Shown here one piece after another: positions 17,833 through 27,684 of a stretch of DNA of 64,000 bases (positions within the stretch are counted from its first letter, which is position 1; every line of letters starts with the position of its first letter). The translations under genes were made by a program, and so were the position numbers. This DNA is from JBGASG01 sp046328035 (lineage in GTDB: Bacteria > Cyanobacteriota > Vampirovibrionia > Obscuribacterales > Obscuribacteraceae), in the NCBI GenBank assembly GCA_046328035.1, contig JAXLXI010000008.1:62001-126000 (forward strand). The letters run 5' to 3'. A model generated the notes under the pieces. The model made no database searches. It saw nothing but the letters and a program-made list of their open reading frames with translations, and was not told the DNA's origin.

Positions 17833-18250
17833 CTACTTGAGTAATTCGGGCGGATACAGATCGTTTTGATCATAGTCTGGTGGTGCGGGTCCTTCCGTTT
17901 TGCCCGTCGCCTCATAAAAGACTATATCCTCTCGAGGAGCATTCGCTGCGACCTCGGCTTTATGCAGATACTGCTTGGCCTGCGAAGATTTACCTTGATG
18001 CTCCAGCAATTCTGCATAGGCTTTGTACAGCGACGGCTTTCCATCTGCCTCACCGGTGACAAGAGTGCGTTCCTTCGCTGCCAATCTCAACGCTCTGGGA
18101 AAACTTTTTTCTGCCGCGCTCCAATCTCTCGCTTGAATCTTTTCACCCTGCTATGGTGAGCACATGCAATCTGTGCAGGCAGCCAAAGGCTACATCGAGA
18201 AACTCAAACACCTCAGCAGCGAGTTGATTTTTGCGTTCAGAATGAGGTTC
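17833..18250 (-). pseudogene. Decayed 3' copy of the neighbouring TPR protein gene
   Basis: The last ~90 codons read SAAEKSFPRALRLAAKE...YAELLEHQGKSSQAKQYLHKAE...LYPPELLK. They align along their length with the C-terminus of the TPR protein at 18305-19543 (DEAQKYFPRALRLAEKQ...YATLLHHQGKASEAGKYLDK...DADLYAPEPGK). An in-frame TAG lies upstream at about 18145. In another frame, around 18200-18230, NQLAAEVFEFL matches the parent's GQEAADVFKQL. So it is a truncated, frameshifted tandem duplicate. A short product from a TTG at 18090 cannot be excluded. Confidence 0.75.
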
Positions 18251-18304
18251 CAATCTGGTGGGAACACTAGGTTGCCGTTAACGAGTGGCTCACGCGCGCA
18301 TGGC

Positions 18305-19543
18305 TCACTTGCCGGGCTCGGGAGCGTACAGATCCGCGTCGTCGAACTTGGATGGGGTGGGAGCCGGTAGCGCACTCGCAGAGGAATCGGATGATCTAAT
18401 TGGCGCCGGCTGATCGACGCTAATGAACTCGACGTCGATGGGGAAGTCCGGCTGTTTCCTAATCTTATCCAGATACTTACCGGCTTCTGATGCTTTGCCT
18501 TGATGGTGCAAGAGCGTCGCGTAAGCGCGCCACAAAGGGGTTCTTGCGTCTATGTCGAAGGTGATGCCCTGTTTCTCTGCGAGTCTGAGCGCCCTCGGAA
18601 AATATTTCTGCGCTTCATCCCAGCGTTGCACCGAGACCAGTGCCACCGGAATCATCATGTGTGTCGACGCCAGGAAATCCGGATCGTCGGTGCGATGTTT
18701 GACCGAATACTCGTCGTAGGCAAGCTGCTTGAAGACATCAGCAGCTTCCTGACCCCGACCAGCATGCATCAGACTAAGACCATACTGAAATGTCTCGGTC
18801 CGCAAGTCGGCGTGCGCCTGCGCAACGTTTTGCGTGATGGAGCAATTGCGCGGAATCCAGCCGGAGGTCTTCAGCACCTTCTGCTCGGCTTCGGCTTTCG
18901 CCTTCTGTCCTGCGCTGGTATAGACTTCCAGCGCTAGTTCATGGAGTGCCACCATATCGCCACTGGACACTTCTCTGTCGCTGCCGGACTCTATCAAGAT
19001 TTTGTCCATGAGCCGGGCGGCTTTATCGTACCGTTTCTCACCCAGATATAGCTTACACAGCCGTTTCCAGCGCCATTCGGACGGAGCGATATACATGTCG
19101 GCCACTGATACGCGTCTCATGCCGGCAAAGTTATGCGGAACATCCTGACGAATGGCAAGTTCCATGGAAGAGTGATCTGTTGACTTGAAGTATTCATCTG
19201 CAGCGGTTTCGAGAGTTTTGATTGCCGTTGCAACATCGCCACGAGAGAGGAAAAACAAGCCCTGAACAGCGCGAGTGTTTCCTGCCAGGTCCGGTCTCCA
19301 TCGCTGATCTCGAGCTTCCCGCAATTGCAGTCGTAGCTGCAACAGGTTTGCCTCCAGCGGAGCCATTTTGGCAACTTGCCGTGACCAGTCCTGCTCGTCT
19401 TGTTGATTGGTAGGAATGATGTCTGAATCAATCCAACGATTGACCCATAAGATCCCACCAGTGAGAGCAAGGGCGGTTAAGAAGATCGGATAGCGAATCA
19501 GCTTCTTCAGCTTCTTCGGAGCCCCTTCTTTCGGCATGCTCAT
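18305..19543 (-). CDS. Membrane-anchored TPR protein
   Basis: 412 residues. A basic N-terminus is followed by one membrane helix (about residues 17-36, YPIFLTALALTGGILWVN); the rest is a helical TPR-type domain on the far side of the membrane (LCKLYLGEKRYDKAARLMDKIL, SLMHAGRGQEAADVFKQLAYDEY, ATLLHHQGKASEAGKYLDKI). The C-terminal tail is Pro/Ser/Asp-rich. The ATG at 19543 (or 19537) lies five bases after the stop of the upstream membrane TPR gene, so translation is probably coupled. A degraded copy follows downstream. Confidence 0.8.
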   Translation of the reverse strand: MSMPKEGAPKKLKKLIRYPIFLTALALTGGILWVNRWIDSDIIPTNQQDEQDWSRQVAKMAPLEANLLQLRLQLREARDQRWRPDLAGNTRAVQGLFFLSRGDVATAIKTLETAADEYFKSTDHSSMELAIRQDVPHNFAGMRRVSVADMYIAPSEWRWKRLCKLYLGEKRYDKAARLMDKILIESGSDREVSSGDMVALHELALEVYTSAGQKAKAEAEQKVLKTSGWIPRNCSITQNVAQAHADLRTETFQYGLSLMHAGRGQEAADVFKQLAYDEYSVKHRTDDPDFLASTHMMIPVALVSVQRWDEAQKYFPRALRLAEKQGITFDIDARTPLWRAYATLLHHQGKASEAGKYLDKIRKQPDFPIDVEFISVDQPAPIRSSDSSASALPAPTPSKFDDADLYAPEPGK

Positions 19544-19548
19544 GCTCG

Positions 19549-20472
19549 CTACTGGTGCTTGAGGCGCGTCAGCTGTTCCTTGGACACCCTCATGATCTCT
19601 GCCTTCTCAGGCGAATCAGGCGCTTGCATACTGAGATCGATTGCCTTCTTGTACAGCTCTTTCGCTGTACGGAAGTTGCGCAGATTGAAATAACTGTTGG
19701 CGTTGCTGAAGGTGGAAAGAGCCAGTTGGGTTTTGACGCTGCCCGAGACCTGCGCATCTTGCTGCGCAGCAAAGCGCTGGAGCAGACCTTTCTTGGCGGT
19801 CATCTCGGTCTGGATGCCTTCAAAGGCGGTGATGGCACGCTCGTTCCATGTGATCGAGTCTTTCCAGTTAGCCTTGGTCTGGCACGCCAGGGCAACTCCC
19901 GAAAACACCGGCGCCAGGGCTTGCAGATATTTTTTGTCGTTCTCGTTCTGTTGAAACTGTTCTTCACCGAAAGCCAGTGCTCTGTCGAAGTCGCCCCGCT
20001 TAATGTATCCCTGCATGAGCATGACCGCGGCGGTTGAGCCGGCAGTCGGGATGATTTTTCGCAATCCGAGGGCTTTCTTCGAGAGCGCTTCCTCAGCCTT
20101 CCAGGCGTTCATCTTGGATGCGTAGAGAATCGGCAGCAAGAAGGTCAGCCAGAGCAGTGCCCGTCCCAACAAAACAGAGACAATCAATCCGGCGGCACCG
20201 AAGAAGATGCCCAGCACATCGACCTTCACGACTATCGATTGATAGAGCTGCGCCAGGGAGAAGCCCACGCCAGCCAGCAGCATGATGCCAAACACGATCA
20301 TCAACGCGGTGCAGAGCATCTGAGCTTTCGAGTCGGCGGCAGCATTACTTTCGGTTGCAGTCGGCAACTCGACCTTGCCCGTACCTGAACCTTTGACCTT
20401 TTTGGTGGCCATCCGCTGCTGACCTGAACTAGCGTCAACTGGCTTTGACTTGCCCACGGGATACATCCTCAC
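19549..20472 (-). CDS. Membrane protein with TPR-like C-terminal domain
   Basis: 307 residues. Two or three membrane helices lie at about residues 52-120 (MLCTALMIVFGIMLLAGVGFS and LGIFFGAAGLIVSVLLG...). The soluble domain that follows has TPR-like units (GYIKRGDFDRALAFGEEQF, ANSYFNLRNFRTAKELYKKAIDL). The start is uncertain: GTG at 20472, ATG at 20466, or ATG at 20412 giving MATKKVKGSG. It forms an operon with the next TPR gene. Function is not recognised; the architecture suggests a membrane-tethered interaction scaffold. Confidence 0.72.
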   Translation of the reverse strand: MRMYPVGKSKPVDASSGQQRMATKKVKGSGTGKVELPTATESNAAADSKAQMLCTALMIVFGIMLLAGVGFSLAQLYQSIVVKVDVLGIFFGAAGLIVSVLLGRALLWLTFLLPILYASKMNAWKAEEALSKKALGLRKIIPTAGSTAAVMLMQGYIKRGDFDRALAFGEEQFQQNENDKKYLQALAPVFSGVALACQTKANWKDSITWNERAITAFEGIQTEMTAKKGLLQRFAAQQDAQVSGSVKTQLALSTFSNANSYFNLRNFRTAKELYKKAIDLSMQAPDSPEKAEIMRVSKEQLTRLKHQ

Positions 20473-20575
20473 GCGCTGAAGGAACGAACTAGTGACTGTA
20501 ATGCGTATTCTCGCATCTACAGGCGCTTCCTTGCCTTGGAGGGACGTAATCGTGTTTACAGGACAGCTAGAGCTT

Positions 20576-21016
20576 CTAAAAGCCTCTGGGGCGCGGCCGG
20601 TTGCCGAGCATACCGGTCATCATCTGGCGCAATTGTTGGCGTTGCTGGTCGTTCAGAATGCGACGTTTTTGCAAAATATTCATAGTCGCCTGGGTGCTCA
20701 ACTGTTGTTGCAACGAAGATATGCGTTGCTGCGTTTGAGAGATCTCCAGCGCATCGCTCTGAGGATTGGACAACAGTGCAACCAGTCGTTGCTGCTGAAC
20801 CCGCAGCTGCGGCTGCAATTGTGCGTACTGCTCGTTCCACTGCTGCTGGTAGCCCTGAATTCGCTGGCGCTGCTGCGGGCTGAGCTGCATTTGCGCATAG
20901 GGATCGCGGCATGGAGCCGGGCAGTTTTGAGCTTGCGCGGGCACTGAAAGCGCTGCTGCCACCACTGCCAGTATCATAAACAAAATAGATTTCTTACTTA
21001 CTCGAGGACGATTCAT
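20576..21016 (-). CDS. Spy/CpxP-like periplasmic protein
   Basis: 146 residues with a clear signal peptide (KKSILFMILAVVAAALSVPAQA). The mature part is a long, Gln-rich helical protein with an LTxxQ-like helix (MQLSPQQRQRIQGYQQQW) and a second helix RRILNDQQRQQLRQMM. This is the pattern of Spy/CpxP and related periplasmic chaperones or metal sensors. A longer homologue lies immediately upstream on the same strand, behind an ECF sigma / anti-sigma pair, which fits a role in envelope stress. Confidence 0.75.
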   Translation of the reverse strand: MNRPRVSKKSILFMILAVVAAALSVPAQAQNCPAPCRDPYAQMQLSPQQRQRIQGYQQQWNEQYAQLQPQLRVQQQRLVALLSNPQSDALEISQTQQRISSLQQQLSTQATMNILQKRRILNDQQRQQLRQMMTGMLGNRPRPRGF

Positions 21017-21159
21017 AACTAGCAGCTCATCAAACTACCTTACGAGTAGATCGACGCCCGAAAGCCCGGTCTGTTCCTGCACACGCCGGCATCTGCAGCG
21101 GGCTTTACATTTCAACAGCGGGGAAGAAACGGAACCAGGCCCGACAGTAACAAAGAGAC

Positions 21160-21181
21160 GTGCCACTAATGACGGTGGCAC
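21160..21181 (-). terminator. Probable intrinsic terminator after the second Spy-like gene
   Basis: GTGCCAC and GTGGCAC form a perfect 7-bp stem with an 8-nt loop, 13 bp past the stop at 21194. On the minus strand it is followed by GTCTCTTTGTT, a modest T-rich tract. It would end the sigma / anti-sigma / Spy transcript before the second Spy-like gene, or attenuate it. Confidence 0.45.
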
Positions 21182-21193
21182 CAGTTCGGTTTG

Positions 21194-21781
21194 CTATGGT
21201 GCCGGCGCTGAAACGTTTTGCGGCTTAGCGTCGCCGGCAGGCTTTGGCTGTCCGCCGATTGCCCAACGGGCTTTTTGAATCATATCCATCAATCCGGATT
21301 GACCGGAGCTGCCGCTGCCGAGGTTGCTGCGCTGGCGTTCGACAAGCATTGTTTGCAGCATCATCTCGTACTGTTTGCGTTGGGGCGGCGTGAGAATGGC
21401 TCGTTTCTTCAAGTGATTGGCAGTCGCTGCCGTGCGCAATTCTTCGGTCAAGCGCATCACTGTTTGATGAGTGTTCATGATCTCTAAGGGATCGGCTTTC
21501 GGGTCTGCGAAAAGCTTTTGCAGTTTCTTCTTGCCCTCAACAATCTGCGGTTGGAGGCGCATGTATTTCGCGGACCACTCCTCTTCCAGAGTTTGAATCT
21601 GAGTTTGTTGCTGCGCCGTCAGATTGAGGCGACTCCAGTTAATGGCGGAAGCGCCGGCGGCGCCGGGATCATCGGCATAGACGGGCAAAGCCGTGGTCGT
21701 AACCACGGCAGCCGTGACCAGAGTTTTACTCAGGTTATTGATTGTCGTACGCGAATGATTCAGCAACATCAGATGGTTCAT
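21194..21781 (-). CDS. Spy/CpxP-like periplasmic protein
   Basis: 195 residues with a signal peptide (about residues 17-36, ending LPVYADD) and a helical mature domain with the LTxxQ-type helix LNLTAQQQTQIQTLEEEW and RAILTPPQRKQYEMMLQTML. It is homologous in layout to the gene at 20576-21016. Its ATG lies inside the last 47 bp of the anti-sigma factor gene, so translation is probably coupled. Likely an envelope chaperone or stress sensor under the local sigma factor (inference). Confidence 0.75.
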   Translation of the reverse strand: MNHLMLLNHSRTTINNLSKTLVTAAVVTTTALPVYADDPGAAGASAINWSRLNLTAQQQTQIQTLEEEWSAKYMRLQPQIVEGKKKLQKLFADPKADPLEIMNTHQTVMRLTEELRTAATANHLKKRAILTPPQRKQYEMMLQTMLVERQRSNLGSGSSGQSGLMDMIQKARWAIGGQPKPAGDAKPQNVSAPAP

Positions 21782-22628
21782 TTAACGAGGAATCGATCAA
21801 GTAGGCTTCGGCAGTCACCGGATTTAGCTGCGATTGCGGATGCATGTTAGCGAAGAGTCCCAACGAAGCCAGGATACCCGCTACGACAACCGCAGCAGCC
21901 ACCAGCAAGCGCCGCGAGGCAGGAGCACCGGCACGTTTTTCCTTGGCGGCCGTGATTGGCACCACATTCATTTTCATTTGAATTGCAGGCCAGAGATCAA
22001 AGTCGTCTGGAATTTCCGGTTGGTAGTTGGCGCGCAACATGTCGCCGGTTTCGGCCAGTCCGTTGAAGACCGTGCAGCACTCGCCACACTCAGTCAGGTG
22101 TGAGGTGATGGCGCGGTGCCGCAGAATGGTGACTTCCTTGTCGACGAAGGCGGAAAGCTCTTCGCGGATCAATACGCAGTCGTCATCAAGACGTTGCTTG
22201 ATGTTCGACCAGAGATCGAGTTGGAAGTCGGCCGGCAGTTCAAGCCCCTTGGAGAGCACACCGTTGACGCGGCTCAATTCATTGAATTTCTCGAGACAGA
22301 CAGCACACGTCTCCATGTGCACAGTTACTCCTTCTTTCGAGGAAGGCAATAACTCGCCGTCGAGATAGGCCGAGAGATCGTCCTGGACGCATTCGCAAAC
22401 ATCGGGCATCTTGCTGGAGATGCTCGCCCAGATGTCCGGGGCGTTCTCGATTACATTGGTGTGCACCTTGGTGAGCAACACACCGACGCCGCGCATATCA
22501 TCGTGAAACTGCTGACACGGCGAGCAGGCTTCCAGGTGCTTGCGCACCGCAAACTGCGTCGTCTCATCAAGTTCACCGTCTACGTAGGGCGACAGTTCTT
22601 CTTTTAAATCTGTGCAGGACATTGCCAT
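21735..22628 (-). CDS. Anti-sigma factor with three zinc-finger (zf-HC2) modules
   Basis: 297 residues. Three successive HC2/ZAS-type modules each carry H-x3-C-x2-C: C5/H31/C35/C38 (HLEACSPC), C78 or C80/H104/C108/C111 (HMETCAVC), and C151/H177/C181/C184 (HLTECGEC). Each is followed by a similar segment (DIWASISSKM, DLWSNIKQRL, DLWPAIQMKM), so the whole unit has been triplicated. One membrane helix follows at about residues 245-265, then a short outer tail of ~35 residues. It starts two bases after the ECF sigma stop. It should bind and hold the sigma factor at the membrane. Most such proteins have a single zinc module. Confidence 0.88.
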   Translation of the reverse strand: MAMSCTDLKEELSPYVDGELDETTQFAVRKHLEACSPCQQFHDDMRGVGVLLTKVHTNVIENAPDIWASISSKMPDVCECVQDDLSAYLDGELLPSSKEGVTVHMETCAVCLEKFNELSRVNGVLSKGLELPADFQLDLWSNIKQRLDDDCVLIREELSAFVDKEVTILRHRAITSHLTECGECCTVFNGLAETGDMLRANYQPEIPDDFDLWPAIQMKMNVVPITAAKEKRAGAPASRRLLVAAAVVVAGILASLGLFANMHPQSQLNPVTAEAYLIDSSLNEPSDVAESFAYDNQ

Positions 22629-22630
22629 GA

Positions 22631-23263
22631 TCAGTCCGTGACCCCTCGTTGCGTACCCTGACCTTGCAGGTACGGAGTGAGAATTTCTTGGAGTTTCGAG
22701 CGGGCTCGCGCAATGCGAGATTTGACGGTTCCCATTTCCGTCTTGGTAAGGACCGCAATTTCTTCGTAACTCAGTCCTTCCAACTCTCTCAAGACGATGG
22801 CTGTTCTGAACTGTTCCGGCAAATTAGCCATGGCTTGACGGATTACAACCGCAAGCTCATCGGTTAAAATTCTCTCATCCGGTAGCATGGACGAGTCCGG
22901 GATGTCGCGGCTGGCGCCGCCACCTTCTTCAGAATCCGGGTCGTCGATACCCTCGTCCATAGAGACGGTGGGCACGCGACGCGGGCGCTTTCTCAGTTCG
23001 TCATAGAAGAGGTTGGTGACTATCTGAGTCAGCCAGGAGCGAAATGCGCCCGGATTTCTCAAATTGCCAATGGACCGCCAGACGCGAATGAACACATCCT
23101 GTGCAAGATCGGACGTGTCCTGCCATTCAGGCGCCAATTGATACAACAACGCATATACGGTCCGTTGATGCCGTTTCACCAGTTCTTCGAAAGCCTGCGG
23201 CTCGCGCCGCTGGCAGGCAAGAACTAAATCGCGGTCGCTCTTTTGGCTATATGCAGTTGCCAT
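22631..23263 (-). CDS. ECF-type RNA polymerase sigma factor
   Basis: 210 residues from the ATG at 23263, chosen because AGAGGA lies about six bases upstream; the frame stays open upstream but without family similarity. Region 2 reads FEELVKRHQRTVYALLYQLAPEWQDTSDLAQDVFIRVWRSIGNLRNPGAFRSWL, ending the usual DLAQDVF...W block. Region 4 has LPEQFRTAIVLRELEGLSYEEIA and the helix-turn-helix MGTVKSRIARARSKL. It is sigma-70 group 4, RpoE-like. It is followed by its anti-sigma factor and two envelope proteins, which are its likely targets. Confidence 0.93.
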   Translation of the reverse strand: MATAYSQKSDRDLVLACQRREPQAFEELVKRHQRTVYALLYQLAPEWQDTSDLAQDVFIRVWRSIGNLRNPGAFRSWLTQIVTNLFYDELRKRPRRVPTVSMDEGIDDPDSEEGGGASRDIPDSSMLPDERILTDELAVVIRQAMANLPEQFRTAIVLRELEGLSYEEIAVLTKTEMGTVKSRIARARSKLQEILTPYLQGQGTQRGVTD

Positions 23264-23779
23264 GCGTTCCTCTTTCATCAGAGATACCAGTCGTGGCCCG
23301 CCTTTCGGAGGCTCTGTTTCAGGCGCTAATATCCTAGCACTGTGCATTGGAAATGCTCCCACGAGGCGGCACGCCATCGAAGCTATCAATGGCATCTCTG
23401 TGGCAGCGCGCTGAACCGATTAAGCGTCCGCGGCGGTTTCACGCCGCAGTCAGCCGCTGCTATTAAGGTCGACGCCCGACATTGCTCCATGTTCCCAACA
23501 AAATCCCAACATTTTTGAGACCGTGAAAATCGTGTTTCTCTTGCAACAATTTGGAAAGTTTCTTCAGCCAGGCGGCGAAAAACGGCATGCCGAGCGGGCG
23601 AAGGTCTTGCATCCAGATTGCTCCCAATGACGAAAACCCGCATTTTTCGCCATTCGGCGCGCCTTTTGTTGAGCCGGTTTAATTCTGCGTCATTGATAAA
23701 TGGTACGATGCACGTTTGCCCGCGCTTTTAGGCGTCCAGTGTAAGTGTGCGGTCTCACCGTACCAAAGGAGAAATTCCT
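23264..23779. other. 516-bp divergent intergenic region
   Basis: Between the ECF sigma gene and metK I see no convincing gene. An 85-codon minus-strand frame (23386-23643) lacks a ribosome site and looks random. A TACGAT at 23704-23709 could be the metK -10 box. I looked for a SAM riboswitch in the metK leader and did not recognise one. The AT-rich stretch 23490-23570 may carry promoter elements. Confidence 0.4.
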
Positions 23780-25039
<1,260 letters not shown>

Positions 25040-25080
25040 CCAAGTCTGGACACTCCGGTTTCTAGAAGCCTGGTTTCAAG

Positions 25081-25097
25081 AAGGGCCCGAGGCCCTT
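25081..25097 (+). terminator. Probable terminator after metK
   Basis: AAGGGCC and GGCCCTT form a perfect 7-bp stem with a 3-nt loop, 42 bp after the metK stop. It is followed by only one further T before GAGCGG, so it is a weak intrinsic terminator by sequence. Confidence 0.5.
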
Positions 25098-25105
25098 TGA
25101 GCGGA

Positions 25106-25111
25106 TATAAT
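25106..25111 (+). promoter_or_regulatory. Consensus -10 box upstream of the FHA-cyclase gene
   Basis: A perfect TATAAT lies 35 bp before the ATG of the FHA-cyclase gene, right after the metK terminator. No good -35 hexamer sits at the right distance, because the terminator stem occupies that position. Confidence 0.45.
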
Positions 25112-25146
25112 TCCCATGGAACTCAGGATAGAAACCGGATACCCGG

Positions 25147-26139
25147 ATGGAAGAAACGAAAAACGGCGCAGTAGGTTACCTCGTCGTTAATCCCGATACG
25201 CCCGAAGCCTACTTCGTCGAGCTTGAAGACGGCAAAGTTCTTGAAATTGGCCGCAAGCCGAGCAGCTCAGGCCAGCGCAAGCTTGTGTTGCCGATTCCCG
25301 AAGTCTCAGGCGTCCACGCAGAATTGCGCGATATGGACGGCTGGAAGATTCGTGACCTGGGTTCTACGAACGGCACTCGTCTGAATGGCGATTGGTTGTC
25401 GCCTGGACAGGACCACAAGCTGAAAAATGGTGATGTCATCACCATCGCTTCGATCGATTTGCTGGTCAATTTACCGATCAGCGGCGATGACGATGGAATG
25501 GTAGTGCAGCACACCGACGAGCACGAAAAGACTCAGTTTCACATCAAGCTAATTAACGCGACGATTCTGGTCGGCGACATTCGATCCTTCACAAGTTTGA
25601 TGGAAGCGTACTCAGACCAACCGGATATGGTGATGGCGTGCGCACAAAAAGTGTTTCAGCAGCTCAACAGCGAGATTCGCAAGCAGCACGGTCAGCTGGA
25701 AAAAATCGCCGGCGATGCGATCATGGCTTACTGGCAAGGCGACGACACTCCTGGCGCCGAGACCAACATGTGCGCATATCAAGCCTGCTACACCGCCTTG
25801 CAGATGAAGAAGATGGTTGTGGAACTGGCTGGCAATCCGAACTTCTGGCCTTTCCCGGATTGGCCGCTGCATGTTGACGTGGCGCTGGCCACCGGTCCGG
25901 TCGCTGCCGGCATTCTTGGATCTTCGAAAGCAAATCCGGCCTTGCTTGGTGACACCGCCAACCTGGCATTTCGTCTGGAAAAACTGATCGGACCGGATCA
26001 GCCGGGCGACATCGTCATGGACGGCACCACCTACGAGCTGATCAAGACTCAGTACGAAGTCGAGTCGCTGGGCCCGGTTACCGTCAAGGGGCGCCAGCGT
26101 CCAGTCGATCTTTACCGCCTGGTAAAACTGAAAGCATAA
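25147..26139 (+). CDS. FHA domain - class III adenylate/guanylate cyclase
   Basis: 330 residues. An N-terminal FHA domain (about 30-110; EIGRKPSSSG, then SGVHAEL, and DLGSTNGTRLNG) would bind phosphothreonine. A class III nucleotide cyclase domain (about 135-325) follows, with GDIRSFTSLMEAYSD and KIAGDAIMAYW carrying the two metal-binding aspartates and LLGDTANLAFRLEKL in place of the usual VNxAxRL segment. The protein has no membrane helix. The product is probably cAMP, but the specificity residues are not diagnostic by eye. It links Ser/Thr phosphorylation (a kinase lies at 43201) to cyclic nucleotide signalling by inference. nagZ starts three bases after its stop. Confidence 0.9.
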   Translation: MEETKNGAVGYLVVNPDTPEAYFVELEDGKVLEIGRKPSSSGQRKLVLPIPEVSGVHAELRDMDGWKIRDLGSTNGTRLNGDWLSPGQDHKLKNGDVITIASIDLLVNLPISGDDDGMVVQHTDEHEKTQFHIKLINATILVGDIRSFTSLMEAYSDQPDMVMACAQKVFQQLNSEIRKQHGQLEKIAGDAIMAYWQGDDTPGAETNMCAYQACYTALQMKKMVVELAGNPNFWPFPDWPLHVDVALATGPVAAGILGSSKANPALLGDTANLAFRLEKLIGPDQPGDIVMDGTTYELIKTQYEVESLGPVTVKGRQRPVDLYRLVKLKA

Positions 26140-26142
26140 GCA

Positions 26143-27684
26143 GTGGACCTTGATACCGCCATTGGTGAACTGATTCTCGGGCGCGTTTCGGGGACGGAGC
26201 TGGATGCGGGCACGCGCAAAGGTCTTGAAGACGGCATCATGAGCGGCGTCACGCTCTTCAAAGACAACGCCTGCGATCTCGAACAACTGGTGACACTGAT
26301 CGACGATGTCAAAAAGGCGAGCTGGAAGAAACCGGCTATCGTCACTGTCGACCAAGAAGGCGGAGCGGTTCAGCGATTCGATGGCATCATCACCGATTTG
26401 CCTTCGGCCATGGCACTAGGTTCTCTCGACGAGGAAGCCGCTCAGGAAATCGCCGCCATTTCAGCGCAAGAGCTCAATCTGCTCGGCATCAACTGCGTGC
26501 TGGCACCAGTGTTGGATGTGGCAACCAATCCACGTAATCCAATAATAGCTACACGCGCCTACGGCTCCACACCAGATCTGGTAGCGCGCTTTGGAGCTTT
26601 GACCGCCCGCACATTTTTGCAGCACAATGTGCTGCCGGTCGGCAAACACTTCCCCGGTCACGGAGATACGTCACAGGACTCGCACACTGACTTGCCGGCG
26701 CTTCCATTCGATCGAGAGCGTCTGGATGCCGTGGAGCTGTCCCCGTTCAAGTCCTGTATCTCCGCACTGCCTGCAGTGCTGACTGCTCACGTCTGGCTGA
26801 CCGAGTTCGAAAAAGAACCGTTGCCGGCCAGCCTGTCTGCGCGCATTACGACAGACCTTTTGCGTAATTCACTGGGATTTGACGGACTGGTCTTCACCGA
26901 CGACATGTTGATGAAAGCAGTTGACGATCGCTGGGGGCTGGCCGAGGGATGTGTGTTGGCGTTGATCGCCGGCAACGATCAGTTGCTTGCCTGCACTGAT
27001 GCCGACTCTGTGCGCGCCGTGCATGCAGCCATCAAGAAAGCCGTCAAAGACGGCCGTATCAGCGAAGAACAGATACTGGCTTCGATGCAACGCCGCGCCC
27101 GGGCGTTGCAACTCATCGAACCGACCGCGGGCACCGCGGCAGAGCGCGTCGAGAAACTGCGCAAACTGCAGGACCAACATCGCCGCCGCTCACTGGAAGT
27201 TTCTTGCAGAGCAATCTCAGTGCTGCGTGGTGCGATTCCAGATCTGCGAACTGCTGAAGAAACCATACCCTGGTTCGTGATTATTCCCGATCATCCGCGA
27301 TATCGGCTGGAACTCGCGCGAAGCATCGCAGCCGAATTGCCCGCCGGCACGAAATCAGGCGTCAGAGAAATTCGCGTAGCGCTCGATCCATCGAGTGACG
27401 ACATTCAGAAGGTCATTCAAGAAACAAGTGGGCACCACGGTATTCTGGTGACCTACAAGGGGCTTCGTAATCCTGGACAGATTGCGCTGGGGCATGCGCT
27501 CGCCCCTCATCTTGCCACCCGCGTGCTGGTGGCAACCGACGTTCCCGAAGATGCTCTGGCGTTGCCCGAATGGGAAACCGCAATCGCCACCTGCGATCCC
27601 AGCGAGCAGGCCATGTCTGCGCTGGCGACTGCGCTGTTGCACGGAGCACAGCCGCAAGCGCGTGTAAAAATGACCGCCCTCTAG
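26143..27684 (+). CDS. nagZ: Beta-N-acetylhexosaminidase, glycoside hydrolase family 3
   Basis: Removes N-acetylglucosamine from cell-wall muropeptides during peptidoglycan recycling. The GH3 motifs include VTVDQEGGAVQRF, the general acid loop KHFPGHGDTSQDSHTDLP and the nucleophile aspartate in FTDDMLMKA. At 513 residues it is longer than the ~340-residue enterobacterial enzyme: a C-terminal ~170-residue domain is added, as in many Gram-positive and cyanobacterial members. The GTG start is three bases after the cyclase stop. No signal peptide is visible, so it should act in the cytosol. Confidence 0.92.
   Translation: MDLDTAIGELILGRVSGTELDAGTRKGLEDGIMSGVTLFKDNACDLEQLVTLIDDVKKASWKKPAIVTVDQEGGAVQRFDGIITDLPSAMALGSLDEEAAQEIAAISAQELNLLGINCVLAPVLDVATNPRNPIIATRAYGSTPDLVARFGALTARTFLQHNVLPVGKHFPGHGDTSQDSHTDLPALPFDRERLDAVELSPFKSCISALPAVLTAHVWLTEFEKEPLPASLSARITTDLLRNSLGFDGLVFTDDMLMKAVDDRWGLAEGCVLALIAGNDQLLACTDADSVRAVHAAIKKAVKDGRISEEQILASMQRRARALQLIEPTAGTAAERVEKLRKLQDQHRRRSLEVSCRAISVLRGAIPDLRTAEETIPWFVIIPDHPRYRLELARSIAAELPAGTKSGVREIRVALDPSSDDIQKVIQETSGHHGILVTYKGLRNPGQIALGHALAPHLATRVLVATDVPEDALALPEWETAIATCDPSEQAMSALATALLHGAQPQARVKMTAL

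Noticed and set aside
23386..23643. 85-codon minus-strand frame upstream of the ECF sigma gene
   Set aside because: No ribosome site, random-looking composition, located in a promoter region.
23700..23779. SAM riboswitch in the metK leader
   Set aside because: I could not find the conserved stems or core of a known SAM riboswitch class in the short leader.
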